Shown: positions 33,606 through 46,084, numbered from the stretch's first letter. The stretch is DNA of 64,000 nucleotides from Balaenoptera acutorostrata (GCF_949987535.1 NC_080067.1:65720128-65784127); one strand, 5' to 3'. The notes: generated from the sequence alone by a model not told the origin. Made by a program: numbers and translations.

Positions 33606-34395
33606 GAAGCAGTAAACATATCTGAAATGTCTGAATCAGCCCAGTTTCTGTTAGGAACCGTGTAGCCTGATGATCGACCAGTTTGGCTAACTTTTAAAAT
33701 GTTTTACTTCCACTTGCATTAGTAATACCTGAAGTGATACAGAGAGGACTTCTTCTTACAGAGCCTGTATTCATCTTACTTATCTTCTAAGAGATTTCCT
33801 CCTGTTCTATTAGTTTCAGGATTTTGTGGACATGTTTACATTAACCATGCTGTTTGTTATTTATAGATTTGTTCATGTGCCTTTCAGCTTTGGACTTTCT
33901 GGACTGAAATGACTAAAACATTTAGGTGTGCCCATGCATAGCACCCCTGTACTCATTTCAATTACATTAGTTTAATTCTACACTTGTAAGTTGTCTCCAG
34001 TACCCCCAGTGCCAGGCACTGGGAAGACTGAGACCATTCTGGTCTCTGGTCCAATTGCAGTCCTCCTCGGGCTCGGATAGTGATCCAAACTTCCCTCTAA
34101 GTGCAGCACATTTTAGGATAAGGTCATAGTTTGTTGGAGTTTTGTTCCTAACCACCTTCTTGGAGATGCCGGCCTCTTGGATACTTCTGTGTTGCGTTCT
34201 TGCTCTGACACTTCTCCCCATGAACATGATCTACTTTATTGCTCAAGACTATTACTCTTACCCCCAAAACACCTATGAAGGGAGGCAGCATTATCTCCAG
34301 AGTCTCATTGTATTTTCAACCTGTGTGGTTGTGCAGACCCTGCTTTTCTTTTTCTAAGTATGCAGGGGCCCAGTCTTGCTCTATTTCTGCATGAT
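33606..34395. other. Unassigned DNA
   Basis: No repeat identified. A 71-codon frame at 34142-34357 encodes a hydrophobic conceptual peptide of the sort that T-rich DNA gives by chance; no domain recognised. Confidence 0.35.
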
Positions 34396-34399
34396 ACAA

Positions 34400-34625
34400 T
34401 GGAGAGCACTAGATTTGGAGTCAAAAGACTCGAGTTCTAGACTTAATTCTTCTGTATCCTAGCTGCATGACCTTCGGAAAGACGTTTAAACTCATGAGTT
34501 TTTTTTTACCTGAAAATGAGGTTTAAACCTACCTCACAAACTCTCTGTAAGGATTAAAGAATACTATATATGAAAATGGCAAAGTACTCATAAATGTACG
34601 TTACTATTCGTTATCATTTGCAGTG
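34400..34625 (+). mobile_element. MIR-family SINE relic, near full length
   Basis: 'GAGAGCACTAGATTTGGAGT' near 34401, 'GAGTTCTAGACTTAATTCTT' near 34431, 'AGCTGCATGACCTTCGGAAA' near 34461, 'CTGTAAGGATTAAAGAATAC' near 34545. Confidence 0.85.
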
Positions 34626-35444
34626 ACGTTTAGAGGATTTACAAGTATCCTGGGCTTCTTCTAGAAGCTCAAAGAGTTGGGCCACCAGAGCATAAATTTC
34701 CCAGTCTCTCAGTGAGAACTTGACTTAATGATGTGTATTTGTTTAAAGATTAATAAAACTGTCTATACAAAAGCAATGTCAGTTTTTTGAAGGCAAAAAA
34801 AAACCTCTCTTTTTCACGGGTTTATAGTTGACAGTGAAGAAATGTTAAAGAAACAAAGGAAGAGATCTTAATCAACAATTTTATTTGTTCTTCGTCAGCT
34901 TGTGCTGTAGCTAAAGTAGGAAAGAATAGAGAATATTCTGTCTCAACAATTCATTCTATAAATGTGTAATTCAGTCAACATTCCAATCAACAAACATTTA
35001 TTGGATGTTTGCTTTGTGGGTACTATGCAGTTTATGTAGATGTAGTTTTTCAGTTGTTAAATTAAGACTTTTGTATTTATTATTGCAAAAGCTCAAATTC
35101 TCAGTCTTTAAAGCCAAACTACAGAGTTAAAATATAATTCTGGATATGGAAAAATGAACACAATCCCTGTCTTTAAGGCACTTAAAATTTAGTGGCAGAG
35201 AGAGATAAACAACTCGCTATAATACAAGTCAGAATAAAGTGCAAAGATGAATAAAACTTCAAAAGCCACGCTGTGATATCATATAATAAGTGATTGTGAT
35301 TGGAGTTTTTGGGAGATGGGAAAGGAAGGTAAAAAGAATATCAAAGAACAGACTCTCCTGTGAGAGAATTAGACAGAGCAATTTCCCATTTCTATAAACT
35401 CTCCGTAGCTAGTGATTTTTTTAAATTTTATCTTTAAGAAAAAA

Positions 35445-35732
35445 GGGCTTCCCTGGTGGCGCAGTGGTTGAGAATCTGCCTGCCAATGCAGGGGACACGG
35501 GTTCGAGCCCTGGTCTGGGAAGATCCCACATGCCGCGGAGTAACTGGGCCCGTGAGCCACAACTACTGAGCCTGCGCGTCTGGAGCCTGTGCTCCGCAAC
35601 AAGAGAGGCCGCGATAGTGAGAGGCCCGCGCACCGCGATGAAGAGTGGCCCCTGCTTGCCACAACTAGAGAAAGCCCTCGCGCAGAAACGAAGACCCAAC
35701 ACAGCCAAAAATAAATAAATAAGTTAATTTTT
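35445..35732 (+). mobile_element. CHR-type tRNA-derived SINE
   Basis: Head GGGCTTCCCTGGTGGCGCAG, B-box GGTTCGAGCCC near 35501. The target-site duplication TTTAAGAAAAAA is at 35433-35444 and 35734-35745. It landed next to a short L1 3' tail within the L2. Confidence 0.95.
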
Positions 35733-35745
35733 TTTTAAGAAAAAA

Positions 35746-35820
35746 TAGACACACCATTGTAAAGCAATTATACTCCAATAAAGATGTTAAAAAAAAAAAG
35801 AAAAGAAAAGAAAAAAATAG
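35746..35820 (+). mobile_element. Very short L1 3' tail
   Basis: 'ACCATTGTAAAGCAATTATA', 'CTCCAATAAAGATG' and a poly-A with AAAAG repeats form the last ~40 bp of a cetartiodactyl L1 plus its tail, an extreme 5' truncation. Confidence 0.75.
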
Positions 35821-36427
35821 GATTCTTCTCTTCAGAACAGAGTGAGGAAGAACATTCCTGGCTAAGAGTGAGGCTCTGCCTGGTTGGCCCAGAGGATGTG
35901 CTTGGTGTCAGGGCTGGGGGCACGTGGGGGAAGCGGTGAGAAGGGCGGTTGTGAGGTAACTTGAGGTCCGTCTATGCAAAAAGGACAGACTTTATTTCAT
36001 GAATGATGCGAACCTAAGGGGGTTTGGGGGAAGAACTGTGACATAATTCAGGGGAAGGCAATTTGAAGACTGGATCTAACAGGCAGGAGGAGATGTCAGT
36101 GGTGTGAAATTACGAGAGATGAGGAACACGGTTATAGAGCAGCAAGGCGGGAGGAGAGATGGGTGGTTCACGGTTCTCAGATTGACGGACCTGGTTAGTG
36201 GACCAGATAGATGGGCCTCCTGTTAGCATTTGCTTCTGTGCCTCAATTTCGAACCACATCAGACATGCTGCTTTATAAAAAGGTATAGAAAAGGCAAACC
36301 ATTCATTTCAATAGTCTTATCTTAAAGACGCGGACTTCCAGTGAGAAATGTTAAAATGTAAACAATACAAAAAGCAAGGGGACTATTTTGAGGAAGTGGA
36401 AGAGCAACAGACACATGTGTGCATTTC

Positions 36428-36468
36428 TGTGTAGTGTGTGTGTGGTGTGTGTAGTGTGATGTGGTGTG

Positions 36469-36500
<32 letters not shown>
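36428..36500 (+). repeat. Compound (TG)n microsatellite
   Basis: Interrupted TGTG/GGTGTG units lead into a longer (GT)n ending in GCGCGC at 36495-36500; alternating purine-pyrimidine, Z-DNA-prone. Confidence 0.95.
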
Positions 36501-36501
<1 letters not shown>

Positions 36502-37164
36502 GCCAATATTCTTTGCTAGAGATAGGGATTACCAGTGATGACAGAATAGGACTCGGTAGGTAGGAGTCTAGAGAACATCGTGCCTAATCACCCACAATTG
36601 ATACTTAATGTGGAATAAAGTCTGCTTATTTTTATCTTTCTACAATACTCTGTACATTAGAAACAACCCTATAGTAAGTATATAACTAACTGTATATTTC
36701 TATAACGTTCATTTCAAGTACTATTGCAGAGAAAGAATTGTTTGGGTTGTACCAATCAACTCCATAAATATAGCCCCCAAAGTCCTTTTAATTGTTTTTG
36801 TTTTACTTTTTGGCAATCTATATCTTATGGATGAAAAAAATTCCCAAAAGAGCTGGCTTGACATAAAATATTTAAATCAAATATCTGATAGTTCATGTGT
36901 TTAACTATAGGTCTTCACCTGTAAAGGTAAGGAGAGTGTTTATTTACAACAGTCCATTTTCTACGCTTCAAACCACCGTTCAAACCCCACTCACTCCAGT
37001 AAGCTTCTCCAAGGAATGAACTTCCCTGTCCTCTAGGCTTTCAGAACAAAGTTCTGGGCTTCAACCTTACCTGGGGCTACATCTACTCTTGGGCAGAAAG
37101 AAGACACAGCAGTCTACAATTAGGTCACTATTCCAACAATACCCTGGATGAATGGACCACACTC
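36501..37164. other. Unassigned AT-rich DNA
   Basis: No gene or repeat recognised. Confidence 0.35.
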
Positions 37165-37179
37165 AATAATATCATATGC

Positions 37180-37346
37180 GGGACTTCCCTGGTGGTCCAA
37201 TGGTTAAGATTCCGTGCTCCCAATGTAGGGGGCCAGGGTTCGATCCCTGGTCAGGGAACTAGATCCCGCATGCTGCGACTAAGACCTGGTGCAGCCAAGT
37301 AAATAAATAAATAAATAAATAAATTAAAAATAATAATAATAATAAT
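37180..37346 (+). mobile_element. Short tRNA-derived SINE (shared whale/ruminant type)
   Basis: Head GGGACTTCCCTGGTGGTCCA, B-box GGTTCGATCCC near 37237, then 'GGTCAGGGAACTAGATCCCG' and a tail of AAATAAAT plus (AAT)n. The target-site duplication is AATAATATCATATGC (37165-37179) and AATAATATCACATGC (37347-37361), with one T/C change. This head is also found in ruminant Bov-tA type SINEs. Confidence 0.93.
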
Positions 37347-37574
37347 AATAATATCACATGCAAGATAGAACCATCCACAAGAAATCAGGTAGTTCATACA
37401 GCACCAAGTCTTGTCAGGCCCTGAGGGCTTGGAAAGCATGCAGTATGTATGAAAGGATACTGCAACACCTTCTTCTTTATGAATGACAAAGAGAAGATTG
37501 TAGATGTTGTAGATAAACGTTATTTTAAAATGCTCCAATCCCATTTTAGTGTGGCTTAGTGACAGTGGTCATCA

Positions 37575-37800
37575 GTACAGAGTGCACAGGAACAGAACAG
37601 AAGAAGGGAGCCCCAGATCTGCAGTTACTGATTTTGGAACTTGAGAAAGTCACCTGAAGCTCAGTTTTCCCACCTATGAAATGGACATGATGATGTCTCA
37701 CAAAGTTGTAAAGGATCCAATGGAATAACCCATGTAAAGCATTAAGGATGCACCTGGCACATAGTAAATTCCAAAATATTTAACAAATATTAGTTATGGA
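37575..37800 (+). mobile_element. MIR-family SINE relic
   Basis: 'CTTGAGAAAGTCACCTGAAG' near 37640, 'CAGTTTTCCCACCTATGAAA', 'AAAGCATTAAGGATGCACCT' near 37735 and 'GGCACATAGTAAATTCC' follow MIR. Confidence 0.75.
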
Positions 37801-39035
37801 AAAGTGCTTTGAAAATAATACTAAGCTGTATGTATCAAACAATTATCATTATAAAATATGATGACCATTCAGTATAAAATGCTAGTAACATATTGGGGTA
37901 AGGTATTAATAGATCGAGATAAAATGGTTACCATCCATATATGACTGTAATTTTTTTTTTAGTGGATGTATTTCTTTATAATATTGATAGTCATCCAAAT
38001 CTTTAGTTTCTCTTTTTCTATTAAGGATGTCATAGGTGTCCACTGCTTTAAAAATTATAAAATTCATAAATAATTGTTTTAAAATATATCCTCTAGATAG
38101 GAATTTTCTCCCCCAAATGTATAATCGGTTTGTTTGGGGTTTTTTAACCCTCATATGACAAGACGTTATTTTTATTCCTCCTTCACATACTGCTCAGGTG
38201 TAGGATAGAGTGTCTGCGATCTCAGATTGGAGACTTGCAGCCCCCCAGCCACATGCCTCTTCTGCCTGATTTACCTGTCAGCACCCACTCTTCCTGAGTG
38301 TTTCTTTGGTCCTGTTGGACAGCCTTTGCTCTCCTGGTGAGCAAAGCTCACTTTCAGGTTTTCTCTATTTCTTTGTCGAGAAAAATGTAACGAGGGAAAG
38401 AGAGTAGGTACAGTGGGAATTGGGGGGAGGACAAGGAGGGAGGGTAAGAGACATCAGCCAAGTAATTGCCCTAAACTACACACTGTCTGCTAACGGGCCA
38501 TGAGGAAGGACTGAGGTAAAAGCTGAACGTGGCGCGCTGGGTGCTTCCTGGGCACTGGCTCTGGTACTGCTGGACAGAAATACTCCCCTAAAGTTCCCAG
38601 GAGTTCTTTCTTGGAAGATATATTGTCAAATTAATTCCTCTTCTTCTCTACACCCCAAAGATCTCAAACTGATTCCCTCCATCCTCCATGAATTAAGGGA
38701 AACTGACACATTTCACATATCTGGGGTATGCCCATTAACACAGAGAGATACATTTTAAAATAATCTGAATTTGTACTAAATCCTATTAAGCTTCTTTCCC
38801 CCATTGTATCTGTAATAAGAAGCAAAGAGACAGGCATCATTTACAAAATAACTCCTTTTATTTTTGCTCCAATATCGTGATGCCTGCCAAAACCATGAAT
38901 TTCCAGTATGACAAAGGAAATATATGGTTGGTTCCACCTAAGTTAATTCCAAGATATGCATTTCAGTTTTATAATAAAGTGAAACTGCTTACTCCCAATA
39001 AAGCCCCCAATCTGAGAAGGAGTAAGAAATATTAG
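37801..39035. other. Unassigned DNA
   Basis: Over 1.2 kb without a recognised gene or repeat. CpGs are somewhat clustered near 38527-38540 (GAACGTGGCGCGCTGG) but isolated. Confidence 0.35.
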
Positions 39036-39242
39036 GGATGGCAGGGGTCTTAATACGGACAGACCAGTGTTTGAATCTTTACTCAGCAACTCACTGTCTA
39101 TGTGACCTTGTGCTCCAAGCCTCTCTCTGACTTTAAAATGGGCATAATTGTACTATTAACTTTAAAGATTAGCTATGCAAAGCCCTAAACCCTGTGTCTT
39201 ATCTGACTCATAGGAGGCATTTAATAAATAATCTTTGCTACC
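39036..39242 (+). mobile_element. MIR-family SINE relic
   Basis: 'GACCAGTGTTTGAATCTTTA' near 39062, 'CTATGTGACCTTGTGCTCCA' near 39098, 'AAATGGGCATAATTGTACTA' near 39136, 'CATAGGAGGCATTTAATAAA' near 39210. Confidence 0.8.
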
Positions 39243-40184
39243 TAAAGAGTTGAGCTGGGCCTGAATTCAGGTGGAATAAATATGTCACCACCATTAGAAT
39301 CTCAAACATAATGCAGACATTTTTAAAATGTGGAAATCCTATGTTGCAATAGACTTGGAAGAGCTTTGAACACGCAGGTCATAATGTCTTTACAACCTGT
39401 TTAGCTTCTTTATTTGCTATAATTGGAGTTTATTTGAGTTTGGATGATGAGAGGGATATATTTGGACAAATTTGACAATATGAGAAGCCGAGTCCTTTGT
39501 TTCAGCTCCCCACTTTGGATCCCTGAAGAGATCATCCCAGTCAAAACCTTCTGAATGCAGCACAAAGCAGGTTCTGATTCTGAAGAAACCGTGCAGTCCC
39601 TTTAACCTGCACAAAAATATTTCAAGGGTAACTAGAAAGTACGTAAGAGGATTCAGACGTTCCGTGACTTACATTTAAAATTCTTCCCTTTCCAAATGAG
39701 AGCACCATAATATGCAGAAGCAAAGTGCATCAAAAAGATGAGGGTCCTTTGAGGCAGGCGTTTGGAGAGCTGTGTAAGTATTATTTGAAAAATAATCCTC
39801 AAAGAAGGATCAGGAGAAGAAAGCATGTAAGTGAGGGGCACAGAGGCTGAGGCTCTGTATTTGCAAATGAGACTTGCAATAGGAACTTGACCTGCTCAGG
39901 TAATTTTACCAAGTTCTAAACCCTGAGCGGAGTACCCAGTTACCCAAGCCTCTTACTAAATGTCTGAGAAAATATGCTCACCTCCACGTAGCACGAACAC
40001 CGGGGAGCCGTGGACCTCCTTTCGGTCTGCCTGGGCTGTGAATGCAGAGTTAGGAGCTGACTGCAGGCATTGCTCTAATGGGGCATTCTGTAGAAAGGCT
40101 TACTCAGTCCACTCGGAAAGTGAAATACTGGCAAGATTGCAGCTGAATCAATAACAGCAACACTGCCAAGCTACTAGTCAAGAA
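39243..40184. other. Unassigned DNA
   Basis: No gene or repeat recognised. A CpG-containing patch (CACGTAGCACGAACACCGGG) lies near 39985. Confidence 0.35.
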
Positions 40185-40425
40185 GGACAATAATAATAAT
40201 AGTTCTTATTCAAGGAGAGCTCACGAGGTACCAAGAACCATTAGAGTGTATATATTATTTTGATTTTTGCAACAACTCTGTAAGGAACATCTGTTTTTGT
40301 TCCCTTTTTATACATGGGGAAACTGAGGCTCGGTGGTCTAGTAACTTGCCCAATGTCATGGCTAGTCAGTGGCAAAAGGACAACTTGAACTCAAAGTTGC
40401 CTGGCTGCAAAGCCTTTGTTTACTG
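40185..40425 (-). mobile_element. MIR-family SINE relic
   Basis: 'GGGGAAACTGAGGCTCGGTG' near 40316, 'AACTTGCCCAATGTCATGGC' near 40343 and the distal 'GCAACAACTCTGTAAGGAAC' near 40268 are in antisense MIR order. Confidence 0.8.
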
Positions 40426-40739
40426 TAGCGGCAGAAGAATAACAAAAGGAGAACAAAATAAGATGTCTGGTCAGAGGTTCTTGTCTCTAACATCCAAGAG
40501 TCTTCTTTGCATTGTTAAGGCTCAGCTGGCCCAAGAGGTGCCCCTGACTTTAAAGAGATCCTTAAATGGAATTCATTATTTTTTCCTAATTCTTCTGACA
40601 CCCCGCCACCCGCCTTCAGAATATACTTGAAAAGCAGTATAATCTGTCACCCCTTTATCTTCCTCCCTAAATGTTATTTTTAAAATATTTAATATTTGTA
40701 ACTTCTTCTAAGGCTATTTTCCTTTGTTAGGTCCAGAAC

Positions 40740-41260
40740 TAAGGATGTGTTAGTGAAGGTATGGGCTAAGTTGTTGTAACAAAGTATCTGTGATAGACAA
40801 TGGCATAAATTAGCTAGAAGTTTATTTACCTTTCTCTACTAACTGTCCAACGGTTCATGCCTGGTGGGCAGCTCCGGCATCCTCAATACCTGTTTCCAAG
40901 GTTGTTCGAGCTGTCAGCACTACCCAGACAGCAGGAAGGATGTAAGGGAAAATGCATGGCAAGTGGGTTCAACTTTGAGGAGATGACCCCAGGGGAGCAC
41001 ACATTGCTTCAGCTCTCATTCCATTGGCTCAGATGCAGCCTCACAGGCACACCTAGTTGCAAGGGAGTCTGGGAAATGCAGTCTTCTGTTGGGCCGTCAA
41101 GTGCTTATCTGAAACACAGGTCTTCTATTACTAAAGGGAAAAGCAAGAGAGTGGACACTGGAGACAAGCTGCTGCCTCTGTCACAATCGGTTTCTAGTCT
41201 GGTCACCAGTGTGGTTCTATTACTGAGGCAATGGAAGTATTAAGTACAAAGCCTTAAACG
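40740..41260. mobile_element. Old interspersed repeat of unresolved class
   Basis: 'GGCTAAGTTGTTGTAACAAA' near 40764, 'TAGAAGTTTATTTACCTTTC', 'ACACCTAGTTGCAAGGGAGT' and 'CTGGGAAATGCAGTCTTCTG' near 41069 recur in other mammalian genomes as a mid-age repeat that I remember but cannot name. A 128-codon frame (40857-41243) runs through it and is not a gene I recognise. Confidence 0.45.
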
Positions 41261-42885
41261 TTCTACTTCTAAACAGCGGGCTGAACAACAGGAACCTTAA
41301 AAATAATAAGTAAATAAAACTAAAACAATCGGAGGATCAATTTTGTGGACTTCCTAGGACCCTTAGACCACTTCACTGGCAAAAATCTGTGGTCAGACCT
41401 GCATCAGGCTAGTTGGTTGGGTTGCCAGTTAACAGACGTATAGTCCGTAGGGAGAATTGTTTATAACTAGTTGCCAAATATTATATTTGTTTCCTGGCTT
41501 GGATGAGTGATGTATCAGTATAAATGTCCATGTTATGATTTGGGGATTTGTTTAGAAATTATCAAATAAAATTGCTGGAAGAGATTCTGTCCAGTTCCAC
41601 ATCGTAACAGATGAGGAAACTGAAGCTCAGAGCAGTTAAATGACTTCTCCAAAAGTAACAGAGCTGGCTAATGGAAAAGTATTGTGTGGAGGTGTTATAT
41701 TTGCAGTGCTGATGGAGTGAGTGAAGGAATGAATGAAAGAATGTTTGAATAGTAAATAAATATGAAAGTTAAAGCAAGAAGTCACTGAGGAGACTGTAAG
41801 TAAACAAAAACATTGTCACTGACAGGTAAACAGACAGATGGCTGATTTAAAAGGTCACATGGCAGTCATACTTAAATTTTATGAGATTTAAGCTTTAAAT
41901 GGGCCACCCTGAACTAGACATTTATATTTAATTTTCCCTGGGAACTGTTTTGACTTTGCCTATAAACACATCATGATGACAGCATGCAGGTTCCCTCTTC
42001 TGAAGCTCTGCTTATTCCAGAATTCAATCAGGTTAGGTCAGATACCTTGAAAACCAGGAGCAGAGTCTTCAAAAGAAACCTAGCACCACTCTTTGAAAAT
42101 GTATTTTTCCTATTATTAAGACAGGGCACTGTCTTGCTGTGCTGTTTTTTTCCTGTACCTCGACAGTGTTTCATGAGTCACCTTTGCTCAGCCTGACAGC
42201 GGAACGGTTCAGAAGGTCACAGCCTTCTTCCTGGCTCTAAAAACCTGCACATTCCTGGAAAGAGGGGCATTGTTTCATGTTAAGAAAGCTAATTAGGTTA
42301 AGAGATACATTAATGAGCTATGCAGTCGTCTATACACAGTAAATAAAGAAGAAGAAAAAGGATAACAAGGAAAAGGAAGCCAAAACACATAATGAAAGCC
42401 TTAGAAAGTTGAGTTTTCACACAAAAAACTATCTGAAGAAAACTGGAAAGAAAAATTAATTTGCTTCTTCAGTCCTTAGAACACTGATTCCCAACCTTGG
42501 TTTTGTGACACTCCAGGATGTCCCCAATTATCTCAATGACTGTCACGAAATGTTCCAAAGAATTCTCAAAATGAAATTAGTTTCATTTCATTTAAAAATA
42601 GATGGCCAGTCACTCTTTCAACAGTAAGGGAATCAAATGAGTGGCTGCCACCAGCTCAAAAGGTTTCCAAGCACCAGGTTAGGGATGATGAAAGCTGCAC
42701 AGCCATTTTGGAATGGAAATTTTTAATACTTATCTAGACATTTTTATCCCCCAAATCCCCTGAGGTTTCTTTTTAAAAAAATATAATAATAATAATAATG
42801 ACGATGATGTTGTTGAGATGTTTCCTTCGTGAATCGACCATGGTGAGGTGAGGCTGTGGAAAACGCTAGCAAGAAGAAGAGGTTG
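41261..42885. other. Mostly unassigned DNA with a MIR3-like fragment
   Basis: An antisense MIR3-like piece lies at about 41575-41680 ('CAGATGAGGAAACTGAAGCT' near 41610). A short (AAT)n stands at 42783-42799. 42475-42720 begins 'CACTGATTCCCAACCTTGGT', which resembles a hAT-type end, but I found no matching partner. Confidence 0.4.
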
Positions 42886-42889
42886 AGAA

Positions 42890-43055
42890 TCACATGGTCT
42901 TGCCTTGGAAACTGGCTTGGTCACTTAACAGTGGAAGAATCTTAGTTTCTTCTTCTATGCAATGGGGATAATAGTAAGTACTGACTTCCTAAGAGTGTCG
43001 TGGCATGAAATGAGATAATGTGTATAGAGCATGCAGCAGAGCAGCTGCCTCACAG
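42890..43055 (+). mobile_element. MIR-family SINE relic
   Basis: 'GGCTTGGTCACTTAACAGTG', 'CTATGCAATGGGGATAATAG' near 42955 and 'GAAATGAGATAATGTGTATA' near 43007 are the central MIR segments. Confidence 0.75.
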
Positions 43056-43479
43056 TATCTACAGTAATGGAGATGCCTTTCTTAGTACCGTCCGACTTTT
43101 GAGATGGAAGAGCAAGCTGATGTAAATCTCCCTAGTGGTGGTGATGGTGGTGGCCCTGTGTGATGCTTCTGACCCAAGTGTGGGGGAAGGAGCGTGTCTG
43201 CCACCCTTGGAGACAAGCAGAGTGCCCATCCTGCTTTCTCCAAGGAACTGCACCTCACCCAAGAGCCTGGGGCAGGAGAGGCACAAGGTTGGCTGAGCCG
43301 TTTCCTGCTCATTTCCCATTAGCACACCTGGGACAGCTGCCTCCCCATGCCTGGAGATATTTCCACCACACTGTAAAAAAAGTGGAGAAAAGTACGTGAA
43401 GCCAGCAATCTGCAGGTACATACTGAGATTGAGGCAGCAACAGAGGAAGGGGGAGAAGTGCTTTCTCTTGGGCAGGAGA
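43056..43479. other. Unassigned DNA, relatively GC-rich
   Basis: Open frames on both strands (120, 76 and 79 codons) overlap one another, as happens by chance in GC-rich DNA with few stops. I recognise no domain and no splice pattern. Confidence 0.35.
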
Positions 43480-43640
43480 TTCTTAGAACATGAGAGCAGC
43501 GAAAGGGACCTTTGAGGTCAATGTTATCAACTCCCTCCCTTAAGGAACAAGGCAACTGAGGCCAGGAGAGATGGGGTGGCTTCCTCCAAACCACACAGCA
43601 GGTTAGGGACCATGCTTTCCTATCAACCACACTGCTTCTC
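43480..43640 (-). mobile_element. MIR3-like SINE relic
   Basis: 'AAAGGGACCTTTGAGGTCAA' near 43502, 'CAAGGCAACTGAGGCCAGGA' near 43549 and 'CCAAACCACACAGCAGGTTA' near 43587 match antisense MIR3. Confidence 0.75.
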
Positions 43641-43724
43641 CTCTGTCTTGTGGCATGTGCAAGACTCAGAGTTAGGGGAAAAATTGAATTTTACCAGCCT
43701 TAACAGGTGTCCCTACTTTGATTT

Positions 43725-43830
43725 TCACTGAGATAGACAAGTCTCAAATATCATCCCAATTTTCAAATGGAGAAATTGAGTTCCAGGTGGGTAAAGTCTT
43801 CTGCCTAAAGACACAGAACTTTTAATAATG
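43725..43830 (-). mobile_element. Short MIR relic
   Basis: 'CAAATGGAGAAATTGAGTTC' near 43763 and 'AGACACAGAACTTTTAATAA' keep the antisense MIR core. Confidence 0.55.
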
Positions 43831-44635
43831 GATTTTGTTTTCAGGTGAGCCTTGCAATCACGGTGAGTGAAGGGCTGTAATGAGATATGAGCATATAGAA
43901 AAATCATAAATACAAGTCAAGAGTTAAGTCATGACTGAGCAATCAGTTATATACGTAAGAAGGTAGGCTGAACACATACCCATCTCTAATGAAAAGAATG
44001 CACAGAAACAGGGCTTGGAAAAAGAAAGCGTACACGTGCACCTTAAAAATGTGTTTTGCCAAATCAGGGTCTGTTGAATAGTAAGAGGAATAACACTCCC
44101 ACTGCAAGTTTACACACTAGGCAGCACTCTTAAGGGTTTCCCCTCCCAGATGCTGTTTCCATATCAGACAAGAGGCCCTGCTGGTGGTGGAGTTCTCGCT
44201 GTGTTCAGCGCAAATACAGTGGTGTGGGCAAAACAAACAACAGGATAGCAGAGGAGAGTGCAAACAAACAGCGCTGGCTGCACATTTCGGAGTAAAATGC
44301 CCCAGGTATGGAAGTGCCTGGGAGGTTAAAAGGTCACCTGTCAGCCACGTTTGTCCACTCCCCTTAAAAGGGTAATTGTGACAGGTATTGGAGTAAATTG
44401 GCTTTTCAAGGAAGAAATTGTTTGTTATCTTGCTGCAAGAAATTTTCATAAATATCAACAAGCAGAAAATAAATTAACTCCTTGAAATATATACTTAAAA
44501 ACCGGGAAGGCAGACCCTACAAATACAGCAACAACACTAGTATATCTGTCAAAATAGATGTTTTAGCTATTTCATCCTGATATTATAAAAGAATGAGAAT
44601 AAAGTGCATGTCAAGGTAGAGCAAGATGAAAAAAT
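43831..44635. other. Unassigned single-copy DNA
   Basis: No repeat recognised. A 114-codon minus-strand frame (44461-44117) shows no domain. 'GGTCACCTGTCAGCCACG' near 44332 and a repeat-free neighbourhood make this a weak candidate for conserved non-coding DNA. Confidence 0.3.
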
Positions 44636-44639
44636 CTGT

Positions 44640-44830
44640 GGTAAAAAGCACAAACTGGATGTGAACACTTACTATCAACCATGCCTACTTTCTAATGTTC
44701 CATTAACTTGCAGGTAAAATGAAGATATACAGATTATTTTGAAGATTAAATTAGAAAACTGTATTCATTTCTTACTCTAGTGTCTGTTATATAGGAAGCA
44801 CTCTATAAATATTACCTGTTTTATATTATC
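44640..44830 (+). mobile_element. Degenerate MIR relic
   Basis: 'TTTGAAGATTAAATTAGAAA' near 44738 and 'TATAGGAAGCACTCTATAAA' near 44790 agree with the MIR 3' half; the 5' half is poor. Confidence 0.5.
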
Positions 44831-45590
44831 TTTAATAAATATGCATTAAATTTTGGGTACATAACACATCACTATTTTGAAGTAGATTACCTAATCATAA
44901 ATATTTTCCAAATCAAATGTCTATTTAATAATGAAAAAGTAGGCATTACATTAGATATACACTTTAACTTACTTAATGTATATTCTATGTTAATCAAGAT
45001 GTAGCCGAGCAATTCGAATTGTTAAAACTAAATATTTGATGAAATTCAACATCTTACCAGGCCACGGTCCCCAGTGTGACCCCACAATATTATCCTTGGG
45101 TATCCATGAGGAGCCTCCTGAAAATCTAGCAGTTTGATCATCTTGCAGCTTGTGTGTAAAGGAGATATTAAGAATTGGCAATAAAAGGAAGTACTCAGAT
45201 TTATACTTTGAAACTTGTAAACACGGGGAAATTAAAAAAAATTTTTTTCTTAGTTAATTTACCCCTCAACACTCCAAGTTATATTTGATTTTTTAGCAGT
45301 ATCTTAGGGAGTAACAAAGCAATGTCCCTGGATTGTATTTAGAGCCAATTCACAATTCATGACATGGCCTAGTTATGAGAATCCTTATTATGTGCCAAGG
45401 GCTAGCATATAAAGGTAAGTAAAAACGATCTCTGCTCTCAAAGACTAGAAAGAGGGTGGAAATCAAGAGAAGAAAACAAAATTACATTTCTTCCTCTTTT
45501 CTCTTAAAAAAATCATATACTCACAAGTACATAATATTTGCGGTAACAATCCGTATTCCTAACACTAAATGGTTTATGTATTCTATTAAC
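44831..45590. other. Unassigned AT-rich DNA
   Basis: A possible antisense L2/MIR fragment at 45380-45470 ('TTATTATGTGCCAAGGGCTA'). Otherwise nothing recognised. Confidence 0.35.
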
Positions 45591-45594
45591 TGCT

Positions 45595-45800
45595 TTAACT
45601 GCGTTTATAAAAGAAAGTGAACTTGGGTTTAAAATGTAGCTTTCCAGTTTACTAGCTGTGGCTCTGAGCAAGCTCTCTAACATCCTTGAATCTGTGTAAC
45701 GGAGTTTGTAACATTGGAGGCTGGCAAGGCTCTGAAGTGCATGGAGCACCTAGGGTTGCATGGGACACAAAGTAGGTGTTCAATAAACGGTGATAATATT
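45595..45800 (+). mobile_element. MIR-family SINE relic
   Basis: 'TTCCAGTTTACTAGCTGTGG' near 45642, 'CTCTGAGCAAGCTCTCTAAC' near 45662 and 'AAGTAGGTGTTCAATAAACG' near 45770 follow MIR. Confidence 0.75.
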
Positions 45801-46084
45801 ATTTATAGCTTTACTCTCTGTCTTCATAGTTCTGAGACTTGCCTAATTTCAATTACAAAGCATTTAGACAATATTTCAGGTAACTTTTGGTCATAAAATC
45901 TGTCCACGGAGAATTTTCCCAATGTTTTTTATGTTGACACTTTATGTTTTTTACTCATGTAAACACACGAAGGGACATAGGTAACATATATTTTATAAAA
46001 CCTAAAAAACATGCGGAACAACTATTTGAGTTAGAGGATTCAAATATCACTATTATTATTAAATCTTTTCTGAGAGCTCTCAAT

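Larger units (their letters stand above)
34975..36170 (-). mobile_element. L2 LINE antisense, split by a SINE and an L1 tail
   Basis: The antisense L2 tail starts 'CCAATCAACAAACATTTATT' (34982), continues with 'CACAATCCCTGTCTTTAAGG' near 35160 and resumes after the inserted elements as 'CTTTATTTCATGAATGATGC' near 35990 and 'GGAGGAGATGTCAGTGG'. The middle (35025-35130) does not look like L2 and may be another small insertion. Confidence 0.6.

Noticed and set aside
35445..35470. CTCF site in the SINE head (CCCTGGTGGCGCAG)
   Set aside because: It resembles the CTCF core but has an extra CG before the final CAG, so the match is too poor without binding data.
40857..41243. 128-codon plus-strand frame as a gene
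   Set aside because: It overlaps an old interspersed repeat I remember from other mammals and shows no domain.
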